A stretch of 64,000 nt of DNA. Origin: Allobrachymonas chironomi DSM 19884 (GTDB taxonomy: Bacteria; Pseudomonadota; Gammaproteobacteria; Burkholderiales; Burkholderiaceae_C). Numbering within the stretch: position 1 is the stretch's first letter; every line of letters starts with the position of its first letter. Below are positions 45,037 to 55,723 of this stretch, one piece after another. The notes under the pieces are model-generated. The model ran no database searches and was not told the origin of the DNA. It saw only the letters and a list, made by a program, of their open reading frames with translations. The translations under genes and the position numbers were made by a program. The stretch is from the NCBI RefSeq assembly GCF_000374625.1, contig NZ_KB894766.1, positions 248,001 through 312,000 of the forward strand, read 5' to 3'.

Positions 45037-46215
45037 TTACCTCAGCTTCAGCGTCGTCAGGCCGACCAGGATCAGCAGCATGGTGATGATCCAGAAACGC
45101 ACCACGACCTGGGTTTCACGCCAGCCGTTCTTCTCGAAGTGGTGGTGCAGCGGCGCCATCTTGAACAGGCGCTTGCCGGTACCGGTGCGCTTCTTGGTGT
45201 ACTTGAAGTAGGTCACCTGCAGCATCACCGACAGGGCTTCGACCACAAAGATGCCGCCCATGATGGCCAGCACGATTTCCTGGCGCACGATCACGGCAAT
45301 GGTGCCCAGGGCACCGCCCAGCGCCAGCGCACCCACGTCTCCCATGAACACCTGCGCCGGATGCGCATTGAACCAGAGGAAGGCCAATCCGGCACCTGCC
45401 ATGGCGGCACAGAACACCAGCAGCTCGCCGGCCCCCGGGATATGCGGCAGGTAGAGGTAATTGGCGTACACGCTGCTGCCGGTGACATAGGCGAACACGC
45501 CCAGTGCCGAGCCGACCATCACCACCGGCATGATCGCCAGGCCATCCAGGCCATCGGTCAGGTTGACGGCATTGCTGCTGCCAACGATCACGATGAAGGT
45601 CAGCACCAGAAAGCCGACCACGCCCAGCGGGTAGCTGATTTCCTTGAAGAAGGGCACCAGCAGGCTGGCGGCCGGCGGCAGGCTGATGGAAAAGCCGGAG
45701 CTGACCCAGTCATAGACCAGCATCAGTACGCGGTAGTTGCTGGTCTCGGAAATGCTGAACATCAGGTAGAACGCCGCCAGCACGCCGATGATGGTCTGCC
45801 ACAGGAATTTCTCGCGCGAGGGCATGCCCTCCGGATCCTTGCGCACCACCTTGCGCCAGTCATCGGCCCAGCCGATGGCACCAAAGCCGATCATCACCAC
45901 CAGCACGATCCAGATGAAGCGGTTGGACAGGTTCATCCACAGCAGTGTGGACAGGGTGATGGCCAGCAGCACCAGCACGCCCCCCATGGTCGGCGTGCCG
46001 CTCTTGCTCAGATGCGTTTCCATGGCGTAGCCGCGCACCGGCTGGCCGATTTTCAGCTCGCGCAGCTTGCGGATCACCCACGGACCAGCCAGCAGGCCGA
46101 TGATCAGCGCCGTCATGGCACCCATCACGGCACGGAAGGTGAGGTACTGGAACACCCGCAGGAATCCGTACTGCGGGTACAGTTCCAGAAGCCATTGGGT
46201 CAGTGCTGGCAGCAT
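45037..46215 (-). CDS. mraY: Phospho-N-acetylmuramoyl-pentapeptide transferase
   Basis: A 392-aa inner-membrane enzyme with ten TM helices that attaches phospho-MurNAc-pentapeptide to undecaprenyl phosphate (lipid I). Signature motifs: the magnesium-binding [14 protein letters not shown], the cytoplasmic [15 protein letters not shown] and [13 protein letters not shown]. The C-terminus ([20 protein letters not shown]) is a TM helix. The start at 46215 overlaps the murF stop by 16 bp. Confidence 0.97.
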   Translation of the reverse strand: MLPALTQWLLELYPQYGFLRVFQYLTFRAVMGAMTALIIGLLAGPWVIRKLRELKIGQPVRGYAMETHLSKSGTPTMGGVLVLLAITLSTLLWMNLSNRFIWIVLVVMIGFGAIGWADDWRKVVRKDPEGMPSREKFLWQTIIGVLAAFYLMFSISETSNYRVLMLVYDWVSSGFSISLPPAASLLVPFFKEISYPLGVVGFLVLTFIVIVGSSNAVNLTDGLDGLAIMPVVMVGSALGVFAYVTGSSVYANYLYLPHIPGAGELLVFCAAMAGAGLAFLWFNAHPAQVFMGDVGALALGGALGTIAVIVRQEIVLAIMGGIFVVEALSVMLQVTYFKYTKKRTGTGKRLFKMAPLHHHFEKNGWRETQVVVRFWIITMLLILVGLTTLKLR

Positions 46216-47630
46216 GTCGTGTCCTTTTCTTGTTGTTGTTCCTGCATCAGCAGCTCGATCACGCGTTCCATCTGCATGAAGCGCGATCCCTTGACCAGCA
46301 CGCTGCCGGCCTGTGCCAGCACCGGCGGCAGTGCCTGCAGCAGCGCCGGCATGTCCTGCGCGCTGTCGCCACAGTGCCGCGCCGCGCCATGCTGGCCAGC
46401 AGCGTGGCGGGCCAGCGCACCCAGCGTGAACAGCTGTTCGATGCCCTGCTGCTGTGCAAACTGGCCGATTTCGATATGGAAGGCCTCGCCCTGGTCGCCG
46501 ACTTCGCCCATGTCGCCCAGCACCAGCACGCGCGGGGCGGGCAGTTCGCGCAGCACTTCGATGGCGGCGCGCACCGAATCGGGATTGGCGTTGTAGCTGT
46601 CATCCACCACGGTCAGCGGGCGACCCTGCCACTGCAGCTGCAGCGCGCGCGAACGGCCCTTGACCGGCTCGAAGGCGCTCAGACCTTCGGCAATCTGTGC
46701 CAGCGCCACACCGGCGGCCTGGGCACAGGCCACGGCGGCCAGCGCGTTGCGGATGTTGTGACGGCCCGCCACCTGCAGGCGGAAGGCCAGCGCGCCCTGC
46801 GGCGTGGCAGCTTCGACCTGCCAGTGATCGCCCTGCCAGGAGACTGCCGTGGCAAACACCTGGGCGCCCCAGGCGGCATCTTCACCAAAGCACAGGCTGG
46901 GGCGCTCGCCGGCCAGCTCGCGCCAGATCGGGGTGAATTCTTCATCGGCGGGATAGACGGCAATGCCATCGGTCGGCAGGGCGCTGATGACGCACCCGTT
47001 CTCGCGTGCCACCGCCTCGACCGTGCCCATGAACTCCTGGTGCTCGCGCTGGGCGTTGTTGACCAGCGCTACCGTGGGGGCGGCCATGGCGGCCAGACCG
47101 GCAATTTCCCCGGGGTGGTTCATGCCCAGTTCCACCACGGCCAGACGGTGCGTGTCACGCAGGCGCAGCAGCGTCATCGGTACGCCGATATCGTTGTTCA
47201 GATTGCCCCGGGTGGAAAACGCGGCCTCGCCGGCAGCGGCAGCCAGGATGCTGGCCAGCATCTGCGTCACGGTGGTCTTGCCGTTGCTGCCCGTCACGGC
47301 GATCAGCGGCAAGCGGAACTGGCTGCGCCAGGCGGCGGCCAGCCGGCCCAGCGCCAGACGCGTATCATCCACTTCCAGGCCGTTCCAGCCCAGGCCGTCG
47401 AGCCGGCCGGCATGGCAGAGCGCGGCGGCAGCGCCGGCATCACGGGCCTGTGCCAGAAAATCGTTGGCATCAAAGCGATCCCCCTGCAGCGCCACGAACA
47501 GGTCGCCGGGCTGCAGCGTGCGGGTATCGGTATGCACGCGCAGCAGCGGCGTGTTGCCATCGCCCTGCAGACGCGACTGCGGCAGCCAGCCGGCTGCCTG
47601 TTGCAAGGTCATCATGGGAGTCGTGCTCAT
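46200..47630 (-). CDS. murF: UDP-MurNAc-tripeptide--D-Ala-D-Ala ligase
   Basis: A 476-aa Mur ligase that attaches D-Ala-D-Ala, closing the cytoplasmic ligase series. It has [20 protein letters not shown] at the N-terminus, the ATP loop [19 protein letters not shown], and the central [20 protein letters not shown], with VLGDMGEVG. It overlaps mraY and murE at its two ends. Intact. Confidence 0.96.
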   Translation of the reverse strand: MSTTPMMTLQQAAGWLPQSRLQGDGNTPLLRVHTDTRTLQPGDLFVALQGDRFDANDFLAQARDAGAAAALCHAGRLDGLGWNGLEVDDTRLALGRLAAAWRSQFRLPLIAVTGSNGKTTVTQMLASILAAAAGEAAFSTRGNLNNDIGVPMTLLRLRDTHRLAVVELGMNHPGEIAGLAAMAAPTVALVNNAQREHQEFMGTVEAVARENGCVISALPTDGIAVYPADEEFTPIWRELAGERPSLCFGEDAAWGAQVFATAVSWQGDHWQVEAATPQGALAFRLQVAGRHNIRNALAAVACAQAAGVALAQIAEGLSAFEPVKGRSRALQLQWQGRPLTVVDDSYNANPDSVRAAIEVLRELPAPRVLVLGDMGEVGDQGEAFHIEIGQFAQQQGIEQLFTLGALARHAAGQHGAARHCGDSAQDMPALLQALPPVLAQAGSVLVKGSRFMQMERVIELLMQEQQQEKDTTCCQH

Positions 47631-49192
47631 GCCTGCTCCCCTTCTGTCACGCCTGCCTGCAGGCGTTGCTGTTGTGCCATCTGCACCTGTTCCTGATCCT
47701 TGAAGGGCGAACGCACGCCCTGTATGTCCTGATAGTCCTCGTGGCCCTTGCCGGCAACCAGCACCACGTCCTGCGCGGCCGCCAGCTGCAGCGCCTGCGC
47801 AATCGCGCGGGCACGATCCGGCTCCACCCGAGCCTGTGCCGGCTGCTGCAGGCCGGCCACGACCTGTTCGATGATGCGCAGCGGATCTTCGCTGCGCGGG
47901 TTGTCACTGGTGACCAGCAGCTGGTCGCAGGCGGCCTCCGCGGCACGGCCCATCAGCGGGCGCTTGACCGGATCGCGGTCACCCCCACAGCCGAACACGC
48001 ACCAGAGGCGGCCACCGCGCTGTTGCACCAGCGGCTGCAGTGCCTGCAATGCCTTTTCCAGCGCATCGGGAGTATGGGCGTAGTCCACCACGGCCAGCGG
48101 CTGGCCTTCGGCAACCAGGCATTCCATGCGGCCCGGCACCGGCAACAGGCCGCCGCAAGCGGCCACGGCGGCTTCCAGGCTGATGCCCAGCGCGCGCATG
48201 GCGGCGATCACGCCCAGCATGTTGGAGACGTTGTATTGCCCGATCAGCGCCGTGCGCAGCTCCAGCGCCGGCGCACCGGCTTCATGCAGCCGGAACACCA
48301 GGCCATCGTCGGCGTAGCGGATGTCCGAAGCCTGCAGACGCGCCGCACGGCCGTCTTCACAGGACACCGTCCACAGGTCCAGGCCGCGGTCGGCCAGCTC
48401 CTGTGCCAGCGTGACGCCAAACGGATCATCCACATTGATCACGGCAGCACGCAGGCCGGGCCAGTCGAACAGGGCGCGCTTGGCCTGCCAGTAGGCCTCC
48501 ATGGTGCCGTGGTAGTCCAGGTGGTCCTGGGTAAAGTTGGTGAACAGCGCCACGGCGATGCGCACGCCATCCAGGCGGTGCTCGGCCACGCCAATGGAGG
48601 ACGCCTCCATGGCGCAGTAGCGCACGCCCTGCTGCACGCTGTGCTGCAGCAGTCCCTGCAGCAGCACCGGATCCGGCGTGGTCATGCCGGTGTATTCCAG
48701 TTCGGCGCGATTCTGCACAAAGCGGCCCACGCCCAGCGTACCCACCAGTGCGCAACCGTCCGCGCCAGCCGGCACGCGCGCCAGCGCCTGCGCCAGCCAC
48801 CAGGAGGTGCTGGTCTTGCCATTGGTGCCAGTCGCTGCCACGATGTCCAGCTGGCTGGACGGTTCGCCATAAAACAGATCGGCCATCTGGCCGGTCAGGC
48901 GGCGCAGGCCCGGCACACAGGCCACGCGGCCCTGCACCAGCGCCTGGTGCTGCGGCTGCATGAAATCGAAGACCTCGACACCCTCGGCCTCGACCAGACA
49001 GGCGGACGCGCCTTGCTGCAACGCCCCCAGCACATGGGCACGCGCATCGTGCGCCGCACCCGGCCAGGCGACAAAGCCATGGCCGGCCTGCACCTTGCGG
49101 CTGTCTGTGCACAAGATAGCCGTGTGCTGGCGCAGCCAGGCGGCGGCATCTGCAGCAGAGCTCAGGATCGGCAGGGAGAGGTTCCGGCTCAT
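47627..49192 (-). CDS. murE: UDP-MurNAc-L-Ala-D-Glu--meso-DAP ligase
   Basis: A 521-aa Mur ligase. It has the N-terminal CTDSRKVQAGHGFVAWPGAA, the ATP loop AATGTNGKTSTSWWLAQ and the DNPR motif (LLVTSDNPRSEDPL) that selects meso-diaminopimelate. That agrees with the dapF gene in the window and a Gram-negative wall. Both termini overlap neighbours by 4 bp. Confidence 0.96.
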   Translation of the reverse strand: MSRNLSLPILSSAADAAAWLRQHTAILCTDSRKVQAGHGFVAWPGAAHDARAHVLGALQQGASACLVEAEGVEVFDFMQPQHQALVQGRVACVPGLRRLTGQMADLFYGEPSSQLDIVAATGTNGKTSTSWWLAQALARVPAGADGCALVGTLGVGRFVQNRAELEYTGMTTPDPVLLQGLLQHSVQQGVRYCAMEASSIGVAEHRLDGVRIAVALFTNFTQDHLDYHGTMEAYWQAKRALFDWPGLRAAVINVDDPFGVTLAQELADRGLDLWTVSCEDGRAARLQASDIRYADDGLVFRLHEAGAPALELRTALIGQYNVSNMLGVIAAMRALGISLEAAVAACGGLLPVPGRMECLVAEGQPLAVVDYAHTPDALEKALQALQPLVQQRGGRLWCVFGCGGDRDPVKRPLMGRAAEAACDQLLVTSDNPRSEDPLRIIEQVVAGLQQPAQARVEPDRARAIAQALQLAAAQDVVLVAGKGHEDYQDIQGVRSPFKDQEQVQMAQQQRLQAGVTEGEQA

Positions 49193-51051
49193 GGGGTCAC
49201 CTCCTTGGCAGCCTCGTCATCGGCGGCCACCACTTGCGGCTGCACCGTCATGTCGGGCTGTACGCCCAGAATGCGCAGCGTCTGCTGCACCACGTCGCTG
49301 AAGACCGGAGCCGCCACGATACCGCCATAGATGCTGGAACGCGGCTCGTCGATCATCACGCCGACCACGATGCGCGGCGACTCGATCGGCGACACGCCCA
49401 CAAAGGAGGCACGGTACTTGCGGTCAGCGTAACCACGGCCTTCCTGCTTGCGCGCCGTACCGGTCTTGCCGCCCACCGAGTAGCCCACGGTCTGCGAGCG
49501 CGTGGCGGTACCGCCAGGCAGGCTCACCATCTGCAGCATGTGCATGACTTCCCTGGCTACCTTGCTGCTGTAGATGCGCTTGCCTTCTTCAGGGTTGGAG
49601 GGCTGGAACCGGCCGCTTTCGTCGATGGCGCCCTTGCGCACCAGACTGACCGGCATCAGCACGCCGTCACGCGCAAACACCGAGTAGACGCGCGCCAGCT
49701 GGAACAGGCTGCCCGACAGGCCGTAGCCATAGCTCATGGTGGCCTTTTCGACCGGACGCCAGGACTTGTAGTTGCGCACGCGGCCGGCCGCAATGCCGGG
49801 GAAAGGCAGATCCGGCTTCTGGCCCAGGCCGAGCGCGGTGTAGTTCTTCCACATTTCCTCGGAACTCATGCGATCGGCGATCTTGACCATGCCCACGTTG
49901 CTGGACTTCTGGATCACGCCCTGCACCGTCAGGGTGCCGTAGCTGTGGGTATCGCTGATAGTGTGGCCACCCATGCTCATGCGGCCGTTGCCCACATGGA
50001 TCTGGGTTTGCGGCGTGACGCGACCCAGCTCCAGCGCCTGCGCCACCATGGCCGGCTTGATGGTGGAGCCCGGCTCGTAGATATCGGTCAGGGCGCGATT
50101 GCGCAATTGCTCGCCCGTCAGGTTGCGGCGGTTATTGGGGTCATAGCTGGGATAGTTGGCCAGCGCCAGCACTTCGCCGGTCTGCACGTCCAGTACCACC
50201 ACGCTGCCGCCCTTGGCATTGCTCTCGGTCACGGCATCGCGCAGCTTCTGCCAGGCAAAGTACTGCACCTTGCTGTCGATGGTGAGGTGGATGTCCTGGC
50301 CGTCCATCGGCGGCACTTCCTCGCCCACACCCTCGATCACACGGCCCAGGCGATCCTTGAGCACACGGCGCGAACCGGCCTCGCCGGCCAGCTGGGCGTT
50401 GAAGGTGCGCTCCATGCCTTCCTGGCCCTTGTCCTCGACATCGGTAAAGCCGACGATGTGCGCCACCGCCTCGCCCTCGGGGTACTGGCGGCGGTATTCC
50501 TTGCGCTGGTAAACCCCCTCGATACCCAGATCCATGATCTTCTTCGCCACGTCTTCATCGATCTGGCGGCGCAGGTAGACAAAGGTACGGTTCTTGCCGT
50601 TGAGGCGCTTTTCCACATCGGCCAGCGGCATGTCGAGCAGCTTGGCCATCTGCTGCAGCTTGCTGCGGTCGGCCTTCTGGTCCATGTCTTCAGGGATCGC
50701 CCAGATGCTCTGGGCCGGCACGCTGGAGGCCAGGATCAGGCCATTGCGATCCAGGATGCGGCCGCGGTTGGCCGGCATTTCCAGCGTACGGGCAAAGCGC
50801 ACCTGGCCCTGGCGCTGGAAGAAATCGTTGCCGATGATCTGCACATAGGCGGCACGGCCCACCATCACGCCAAAGGCCAGCATCAGCAGGGCCACCACCA
50901 GGCGGCTGCGCCAGGCCGGCGTATGGCTGGTGAGCAGCGGGTTGGCCCCCATGGCGCGCTCGCGAACGGCCTTGACACTGGTGGCACCACGCAGGCTTTT
51001 TTCCAGGGCGCGATCCATGCGGTCATCACGGCTGCCGAAAATGCGTTTCAT
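49189..51051 (-). CDS. ftsI: Division-specific peptidoglycan transpeptidase (PBP3)
   Basis: A 620-aa class B penicillin-binding protein. One TM (RLVVALLMLAFGVMVGRAAY) near residue 60 is preceded by a longer than usual cytoplasmic tail. In the transpeptidase domain the SxxK is in EPGSTIKPAMVAQ, the SxN in QKSSNVGMVKI, and the KTG in VGGKTGTARKQEG. The dimerisation domain begins ANRGRILDRNG. Start and stop overlap ftsL and murE by 4 bp. Acts with FtsW at the septum. Confidence 0.97.
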   Translation of the reverse strand: MKRIFGSRDDRMDRALEKSLRGATSVKAVRERAMGANPLLTSHTPAWRSRLVVALLMLAFGVMVGRAAYVQIIGNDFFQRQGQVRFARTLEMPANRGRILDRNGLILASSVPAQSIWAIPEDMDQKADRSKLQQMAKLLDMPLADVEKRLNGKNRTFVYLRRQIDEDVAKKIMDLGIEGVYQRKEYRRQYPEGEAVAHIVGFTDVEDKGQEGMERTFNAQLAGEAGSRRVLKDRLGRVIEGVGEEVPPMDGQDIHLTIDSKVQYFAWQKLRDAVTESNAKGGSVVVLDVQTGEVLALANYPSYDPNNRRNLTGEQLRNRALTDIYEPGSTIKPAMVAQALELGRVTPQTQIHVGNGRMSMGGHTISDTHSYGTLTVQGVIQKSSNVGMVKIADRMSSEEMWKNYTALGLGQKPDLPFPGIAAGRVRNYKSWRPVEKATMSYGYGLSGSLFQLARVYSVFARDGVLMPVSLVRKGAIDESGRFQPSNPEEGKRIYSSKVAREVMHMLQMVSLPGGTATRSQTVGYSVGGKTGTARKQEGRGYADRKYRASFVGVSPIESPRIVVGVMIDEPRSSIYGGIVAAPVFSDVVQQTLRILGVQPDMTVQPQVVAADDEAAKEVTP

Positions 51052-51377
51052 CGGCTGCCTCCCGGTGCGCTGGCCTTCAGATCGGCAACCGGCGTACTCA
51101 GGCTGACCACGCCATTGCGGATGGTCACGTATTGCGTCACGGCCGGGCTCGATTCACGCATGCCGAGTTCGCCACGCGCGATACCCTGCACGCGCAGCGC
51201 GGCAGTCTGGGCGCGTTTCTGCACCTCGAGCGTGTCACGCTCGGTCTCCAGCTTGCGGGCGGCGGCGCGCGCCTTGTCCATGTCGGTATAGACCGTGCGC
51301 GATTCGTATTGCAGGTGCACCAGGTAGAAGGCGCTGACCAGCACGGCCGCCAGCAGGGCGAGATGGGTACGGATCAT
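51048..51377 (-). CDS. ftsL: Cell-division protein FtsL
   Basis: A 109-aa bitopic divisome protein. One N-terminal TM ([19 protein letters not shown]) is followed by a short periplasmic leucine-zipper-like coiled coil ([20 protein letters not shown]) and a Ser/Pro-rich tail. It forms a complex with FtsB and FtsQ that activates FtsWI. Both ends overlap neighbours (rsmH and ftsI). The position between rsmH and ftsI makes the call firm despite low sequence conservation. Confidence 0.92.
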   Translation of the reverse strand: MIRTHLALLAAVLVSAFYLVHLQYESRTVYTDMDKARAAARKLETERDTLEVQKRAQTAALRVQGIARGELGMRESSPAVTQYVTIRNGVVSLSTPVADLKASAPGGSR

Positions 51378-52300
51378 GCCGAGGCCTCCGTACGGGTCGC
51401 ACAGCGCAGGATGGCACTGCGCGAACGCGGGTTGCCCTCCACCTCCTGTGCCGTGGGGCGCAGGCGCTGCACATCGGTTAGCGGCATCACCTTGGGCGCG
51501 GTAGCGAAAGCCGCCGGCAGGCGACGGTCAAACACCTCGCGCGAATGCTGCGCCATGAACTGCTTGACGATGCGGTCTTCCAGCGAATGGAAGCTGATTA
51601 CCACCAGCCGGCCCCCCGGACGCAGGATGCGCATGGCGGCATTCAGCGCCAACTGCAGGTCTTCGAGCTCAGCATTGATGAAAATCCGGAAAGCCTGAAA
51701 CGTGCGAGTGGCCGGGTCCTGACCACGCTCGCGGGTCTTGACCGTGCCAGCCACGAGCTGGGCAAGCTCTGCGGTGGTCGTGAGCGGCCCGTGCTCCTGT
51801 CGGCGAGCTGCAATCGCCTTTGCAATCTGTGCAGCAAACCGTTCTTCGCCGTAATCACGTATCACCTCCGTCATCTGGTCGATTTCGGCTTCTGCCAGCC
51901 AGTCGGCCACGCTTTCGCCACGGGTAGGGTCCATCCGCATGTCGAGCGGACCGTCATTGCGGAACGAGAAACCGCGTTCCGGGTTGTCGATTTGCGGAGA
52001 ACTCACCCCCAGATCCAGCAGCACGCCGTCGACGCTGTGCGCGGGCAGCTCCGCCATGGCGGTAAAGCTGTCATGGCGGATCTCGAATCGGCTGTCCTCG
52101 ATCAGACGCGCTTCGGCGATGGCATCGGGATCCTTGTCGAAGGCGATCAGGCGACCGCTCTCATCGAGCGACTGCAGGATGGCGCGGCTGTGCCCACCGC
52201 GGCCAAACGTGCCATCGACATAGTGACCGGAAGGATGGACGACCAGCAATTCGGCGGCCTCCCCCAGCATGACTGTGGTGTGTTTCCAATCTGCCTGCAC
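51374..52300 (-). CDS. rsmH: 16S rRNA (cytosine-1402-N4)-methyltransferase
   Basis: A 308-aa methyltransferase that methylates C1402 in 16S rRNA. The N-terminus has [20 protein letters not shown] and [16 protein letters not shown] with the SAM site, and [20 protein letters not shown] follows. The conserved C-terminal [17 protein letters not shown] also occurs. It lies 8 bp after mraZ stops and overlaps ftsL. Standard second gene of dcw. Confidence 0.96.
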   Translation of the reverse strand: MQADWKHTTVMLGEAAELLVVHPSGHYVDGTFGRGGHSRAILQSLDESGRLIAFDKDPDAIAEARLIEDSRFEIRHDSFTAMAELPAHSVDGVLLDLGVSSPQIDNPERGFSFRNDGPLDMRMDPTRGESVADWLAEAEIDQMTEVIRDYGEERFAAQIAKAIAARRQEHGPLTTTAELAQLVAGTVKTRERGQDPATRTFQAFRIFINAELEDLQLALNAAMRILRPGGRLVVISFHSLEDRIVKQFMAQHSREVFDRRLPAAFATAPKVMPLTDVQRLRPTAQEVEGNPRSRSAILRCATRTEASA

Positions 52301-52308
52301 AACGCACC

Positions 52309-52743
52309 TCAGAACGACAGGTTGTCCAGGAATTCGGGGTCGGGCTGCTGCATGGAAGCAGCATCCTTGGCCTTGAACAGCGCCAGATCCCAGATCTCGA
52401 AATGGCTGCCGTTGCCAATGATCTTGGCTTCACGGCCCATCTGCACTTCCTCGCGCAGGTCGGGGGACAGCAGGATGCGGCTGGCCGTATCGAGCTCCAC
52501 CGGCATGGCATTGCCCAGGATGCGGCGCTTCTGCCAGGCCGCCGAGTTGGGCCAGGCCGCGACCATGGTGCGGAAAGTGACCCATTCGTTTTCGGGGAAC
52601 AGCAACAGGCAGTCTTCACGGAAATGACGCGTGATATGCAGCTTGCCCTCGCAGACCTGCTCGAGGTCGTCACGATACCGGGCAGGAATGGCGATCCTGC
52701 CCTTGGCATCGACGGCAATGGTGCTGGCGCCCTCTAGCAACAC
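52309..52743 (-). CDS. mraZ: Transcriptional regulator MraZ
   Basis: A 144-aa AbrB-like DNA-binding protein that regulates the dcw operon and itself. It has two MraZ repeats: [20 protein letters not shown]-like (first, [18 protein letters not shown]) and [20 protein letters not shown] (second), each with DxxxR and a helix-swap strand. The start at 52743 fits MLLEGAST. Three MraZ boxes lie 40-70 bp upstream, which supports autoregulation. Confidence 0.95.
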   Translation of the reverse strand: MLLEGASTIAVDAKGRIAIPARYRDDLEQVCEGKLHITRHFREDCLLLFPENEWVTFRTMVAAWPNSAAWQKRRILGNAMPVELDTASRILLSPDLREEVQMGREAKIIGNGSHFEIWDLALFKAKDAASMQQPDPEFLDNLSF

Positions 52744-52783
52744 GGTGTGATTTCCTGAAAAACAGCCTCAAAAGGGAGGTGGA

Positions 52784-52813
52784 ATGACACTTTCCACCAC
52801 TATTCCCCACTTT
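52784..52813 (-). promoter_or_regulatory. Three MraZ boxes upstream of mraZ
   Basis: Three 10-bp units in a row on the minus strand: AAAGTGGGGA (52804-52813), ATAGTGGTGG (52794-52803) and AAAGTGTCAT (52784-52793). The [A/T]AGTG core recurs every ten bases, the direct-repeat arrangement bound by MraZ. They lie 41-70 bp upstream of the mraZ start codon, and a -10 region would fit between them and the gene. Confidence 0.75.
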
Positions 52814-52837
52814 TCGACACTGTATCAGGAAACGACT

Positions 52838-52870
52838 CCGCCCACAATTGAAGTGGGCGGAATTTTTTAA
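52838..52870 (+). terminator. Hairpin with T-run facing the plus strand
   Basis: Stem CCGCCCAC (52838-52845) and GTGGGCGG (52853-52860) with a 7-nt loop, followed on the plus strand by AATTTTTTAA. It is upstream of mraZ in the 237-bp gap between hslU and mraZ. The T-run is on the plus strand although all genes nearby are on the minus strand, so its direction does not match them. Confidence 0.6.
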
Positions 52871-52980
52871 TGAAATCAAGAACTTATGGTAACAATTGGG
52901 AGATTTTCGACAAGAAAATCCCTTCAACTACCGGTACTTACGGAACCTAGTCAATGTAAGGCTTGAGACAATTCCGCGCA

Positions 52981-54312
52981 TTACAGGATGTAACGTGACA
53001 GATCCTCGTTCTGGCTGATCTCGCCAAGGCGCTGATCGACGTAGGCGGCATCGATGACCAGGGTCTGGCCGGCGCGGTTGCTGGCGTCGAAACTGACTTC
53101 ATCGAGCAGACGCTCCATGACCGTGGCGAGGCGGCGCGCGCCGATGTTCTCGGTACGCTCGTTCACGTCATGCGCGATCACCGCCAGCCGGCGGATGCCT
53201 TCGTCGGTGAAATCCAGCGTGACCTGCTCGGTGGCCAGCAAGGCCTGGTACTGCTTGACCAGCGATGCCCGGGTCTGCTTCAGGATCGCCTCGAAATCCT
53301 CGACCGACAGGTTCTGCAGCTCGACCCGGATCGGGAAGCGGCCCTGCAGTTCGGGAATCAGGTCGCTCGGCTTGCTCAGGTGGAAGGCACCGGAGGCGAC
53401 AAACAGGATGTGATCGGTCTTGATCATGCCATATTTGGTGCTGACCGTAGTGCCCTCGACCAGCGGCAACAGGTCGCGCTGCACGCCCTGGCGCGACACG
53501 TCGGTGCCGCTGCGCTCGGCGCTGCCGGCCACCTTGTCGATCTCGTCCAGGAACACGATGCCATTCTGTTCGGCATTCTCCATGGCCTGGCTGCGGATCT
53601 CGTCCTCGTTCACCAGCTTGCCGGCTTCTTCATCGAGCAACTGGCGCAGTGCCTCGGCCACCTTGATGCGGCGCAACTTGCGGCGGCCCTGCCCCATGTG
53701 GCTGAACATGTCGCGCAGCTGCTCGGTCATTTCTTCCATGCCCGAAGGGCCCATGATCTGCATCGCCGGAGCCGCCTCGGCCAGCTCGATCTCGATTTCC
53801 TTGTCATCCAGCTGGCCTTCGCGCAGCTTCTTGCGGAACACCTGGCGCGTGGCATTGTCGGCCGCCGGCTGCGGCTGCTGCTCGCCAACCGGGCGCGCCT
53901 GCGGCAGCAGCGCATCGAGGATGCGCTCTTCGGCGGCATCCTGGGCGCGGTTGCGCATCTGCTGCACCGCCTGCTCGCGTGTCTGCTTGACCGCCACCTC
54001 GACCAGATCGCGGATGATGGAATCGACATCCTTGCCGACGTAGCCGACCTCGGTGAACTTGGTCGCCTCGATCTTGATGAAGGGCGCATCGGCCAGGCGT
54101 GCCAGACGGCGCGCGATTTCGGTCTTGCCAACGCCGGTGGGGCCGATCATGAGGATGTTCTTGGGCGTGATTTCGGGGCGCAGCTTCTCGTCCACGTGCT
54201 GGCGGCGCCAGCGATTGCGCATGGCGATGGCAACAGCACGCTTGGCTTCTTGCTGGCCGACGATGTAGCGGTCCAGTTCGGACACGATTTCCTGGGGGGT
54301 CATGGCAGACAT
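52981..54312 (-). CDS. hslU: HslUV protease ATPase subunit
   Basis: A 443-aa AAA+ unfoldase that feeds proteins to HslV; same length as in E. coli. It starts [20 protein letters not shown], has Walker [15 protein letters not shown], the [14 protein letters not shown] pore loop, Walker [11 protein letters not shown], and the C-terminal SRYIL that docks in HslV. The start at 54312 is the conserved one; the longer frame runs back into hslV. It lies 67 bp from hslV. Its stop is at 52981, so the terminator may be in the gap to mraZ. Confidence 0.97.
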   Translation of the reverse strand: MSAMTPQEIVSELDRYIVGQQEAKRAVAIAMRNRWRRQHVDEKLRPEITPKNILMIGPTGVGKTEIARRLARLADAPFIKIEATKFTEVGYVGKDVDSIIRDLVEVAVKQTREQAVQQMRNRAQDAAEERILDALLPQARPVGEQQPQPAADNATRQVFRKKLREGQLDDKEIEIELAEAAPAMQIMGPSGMEEMTEQLRDMFSHMGQGRRKLRRIKVAEALRQLLDEEAGKLVNEDEIRSQAMENAEQNGIVFLDEIDKVAGSAERSGTDVSRQGVQRDLLPLVEGTTVSTKYGMIKTDHILFVASGAFHLSKPSDLIPELQGRFPIRVELQNLSVEDFEAILKQTRASLVKQYQALLATEQVTLDFTDEGIRRLAVIAHDVNERTENIGARRLATVMERLLDEVSFDASNRAGQTLVIDAAYVDQRLGEISQNEDLSRYIL

Positions 54313-54379
54313 GCTCGGGGTCCTGCTAGCGGGAATGGAGAACAGAAACAGCTGCATCCGACAGGTGCAGCCGGAACCA

Positions 54380-54937
54380 TCAGGCCGGAAATTCCAGCGT
54401 CTCGATGGTGTGGTGCATATTGGTGTAGATGCACAGTTCGCCGGCAATGCCCAGCGAACGGCGCACCACCTCTTCGGCAGACAGATCGGTATGCTCCACC
54501 AGCGCGATGGCCGCCGACTGGGCGTAGGCACCGCCGGAACCGATGGCAACGATGCCTTTTTCCGGCTCGAGCACATCGCCATTGCCGGTGATGATGAGGG
54601 AGGCGTCCCGGTTGGCCACGGCCAGCATGGCCTCGAGGCGGCGCAGCACCCGGTCGGTGCGCCAGTCCTTGGTCAGTTCAACGGCGGCACGCACCAGATT
54701 GCCCTGGTATTTTTCCAGCTTGGCCTCGAAGCGCTCGAACAGGGTGAAGGCATCGGCGGTGGCTCCGGCAAAGCCGGCCAGCACCTGACCGTTGTAGAGC
54801 TTGCGCACCTTGCGGGCCGACCCCTTGACGACGATATGGCCCAGCGTGACCTGGCCGTCGCCGCCAATGGCGACCTGCAGGCCCTGCGGCGTCTGGCGAC
54901 GCACGCTGAGAATGGTGGTTCCGTGAAATTGTTCCAT
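54380..54937 (-). CDS. hslV: HslUV protease peptidase subunit
   Basis: A 185-aa proteasome-like peptidase. After the N-terminal MEQFHG, the nucleophile is the Thr of GTTILSVRR, which processing exposes; the GGDGQVTLG and [14 protein letters not shown] motifs follow. It is longer by a few residues than the E. coli subunit (176 aa). It precedes hslU on the same strand, and 102 bp separate it from the dksA stop. Confidence 0.96.
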   Translation of the reverse strand: MEQFHGTTILSVRRQTPQGLQVAIGGDGQVTLGHIVVKGSARKVRKLYNGQVLAGFAGATADAFTLFERFEAKLEKYQGNLVRAAVELTKDWRTDRVLRRLEAMLAVANRDASLIITGNGDVLEPEKGIVAIGSGGAYAQSAAIALVEHTDLSAEEVVRRSLGIAGELCIYTNMHHTIETLEFPA

Positions 54938-55039
54938 GCGGGATGATGCCAGCGGCAGCGCTTGCCGGCTGGCCGGTAAAAGTTGATCAATCCCGCACAG
55001 ATAAGGGCGCGCTGCGGCTTTGCAAGCGCGCCAGCGACA

Positions 55040-55504
55040 TCAGTCGCCGAACATCTTCTGCTTGAGTTCGCGGCGCTGCTGTGCCTCGAACGACAGCGTG
55101 GCGGTCGGACGCGCCAGCAGGCGGCCGATGCCGATCGGCTCGCCGGTTTCATCGCAGTAGCCGTAATCGCCGGAATCGACCAGATCGATGGATTGCTCGA
55201 TCTTCTTCAGCAGCTTGCGCTCGCGGTCACGCGTGCGCAGCTCCAGGGCGTGCTCTTCCTCGATGGTGGCACGGTCGGCCGGATCGGGCACGACCACGGC
55301 GTCTTCGCGCAGGGTCTCGGCCGTCTTGCCGGCGTTGCTCAGGATGTCATCGCGCAGCAGCGACAGCTTGTGGCGGAAGAAGGCCAGCTGCGAGGCATTC
55401 ATGTATTCGGAATCCGGCATGGCCAGCACTTCGTCATCGGTCAACTCTTCAGGAGACTTCTTCTTCCAGTTGTTGGCCAGCTTGGCGTCTTTTTTCAGGG
55501 GCAT
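55040..55504 (-). CDS. dksA: RNA polymerase-binding transcription factor DksA
   Basis: A 154-aa coiled-coil protein that binds the secondary channel of RNA polymerase and works with ppGpp in the stringent response. The coiled coil with the tip Asp-x-x-Asp is in DPADRATIEEEHALELRTRD. The C-terminal region reads GYCDETGEPIGIGRLLARPT, with only one Cys of the four in the E. coli zinc finger; the others are Thr, Ser and Gln. This is the usual beta-proteobacterial form, as far as I recall. The start at 55504 (MPLKKDAKL) fits the family. Confidence 0.93.
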   Translation of the reverse strand: MPLKKDAKLANNWKKKSPEELTDDEVLAMPDSEYMNASQLAFFRHKLSLLRDDILSNAGKTAETLREDAVVVPDPADRATIEEEHALELRTRDRERKLLKKIEQSIDLVDSGDYGYCDETGEPIGIGRLLARPTATLSFEAQQRRELKQKMFGD

Positions 55505-55723
55505 ACTTCGCTCATGTCGGTGGTCTGTCCAGAACGGCAGACAGCTTGCTCGCAAACTGCAGCAGCAAGCCGCTGCAGGATGAACCCCGAAGCAGGCCAG
55601 CAACCCTGCCTACTTCATGGGAATTTGCCATTTTGAACGATGTTCGGGGGCAAATCGCAGCGATTCTAGGGTAAATCACTACAACTATCCAGCCAATGCC
55701 CCCTGGAGCCGGTGCGATGCGGC

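Noticed and set aside
43558-46596. Open reading frame of 1012 codons on the plus strand through murD, mraY and murF
   Set aside because: It is antisense to three overlapping, clearly conserved genes and has a composition of Arg, His, Gln and Ala typical of high-GC reverse-frame reading.
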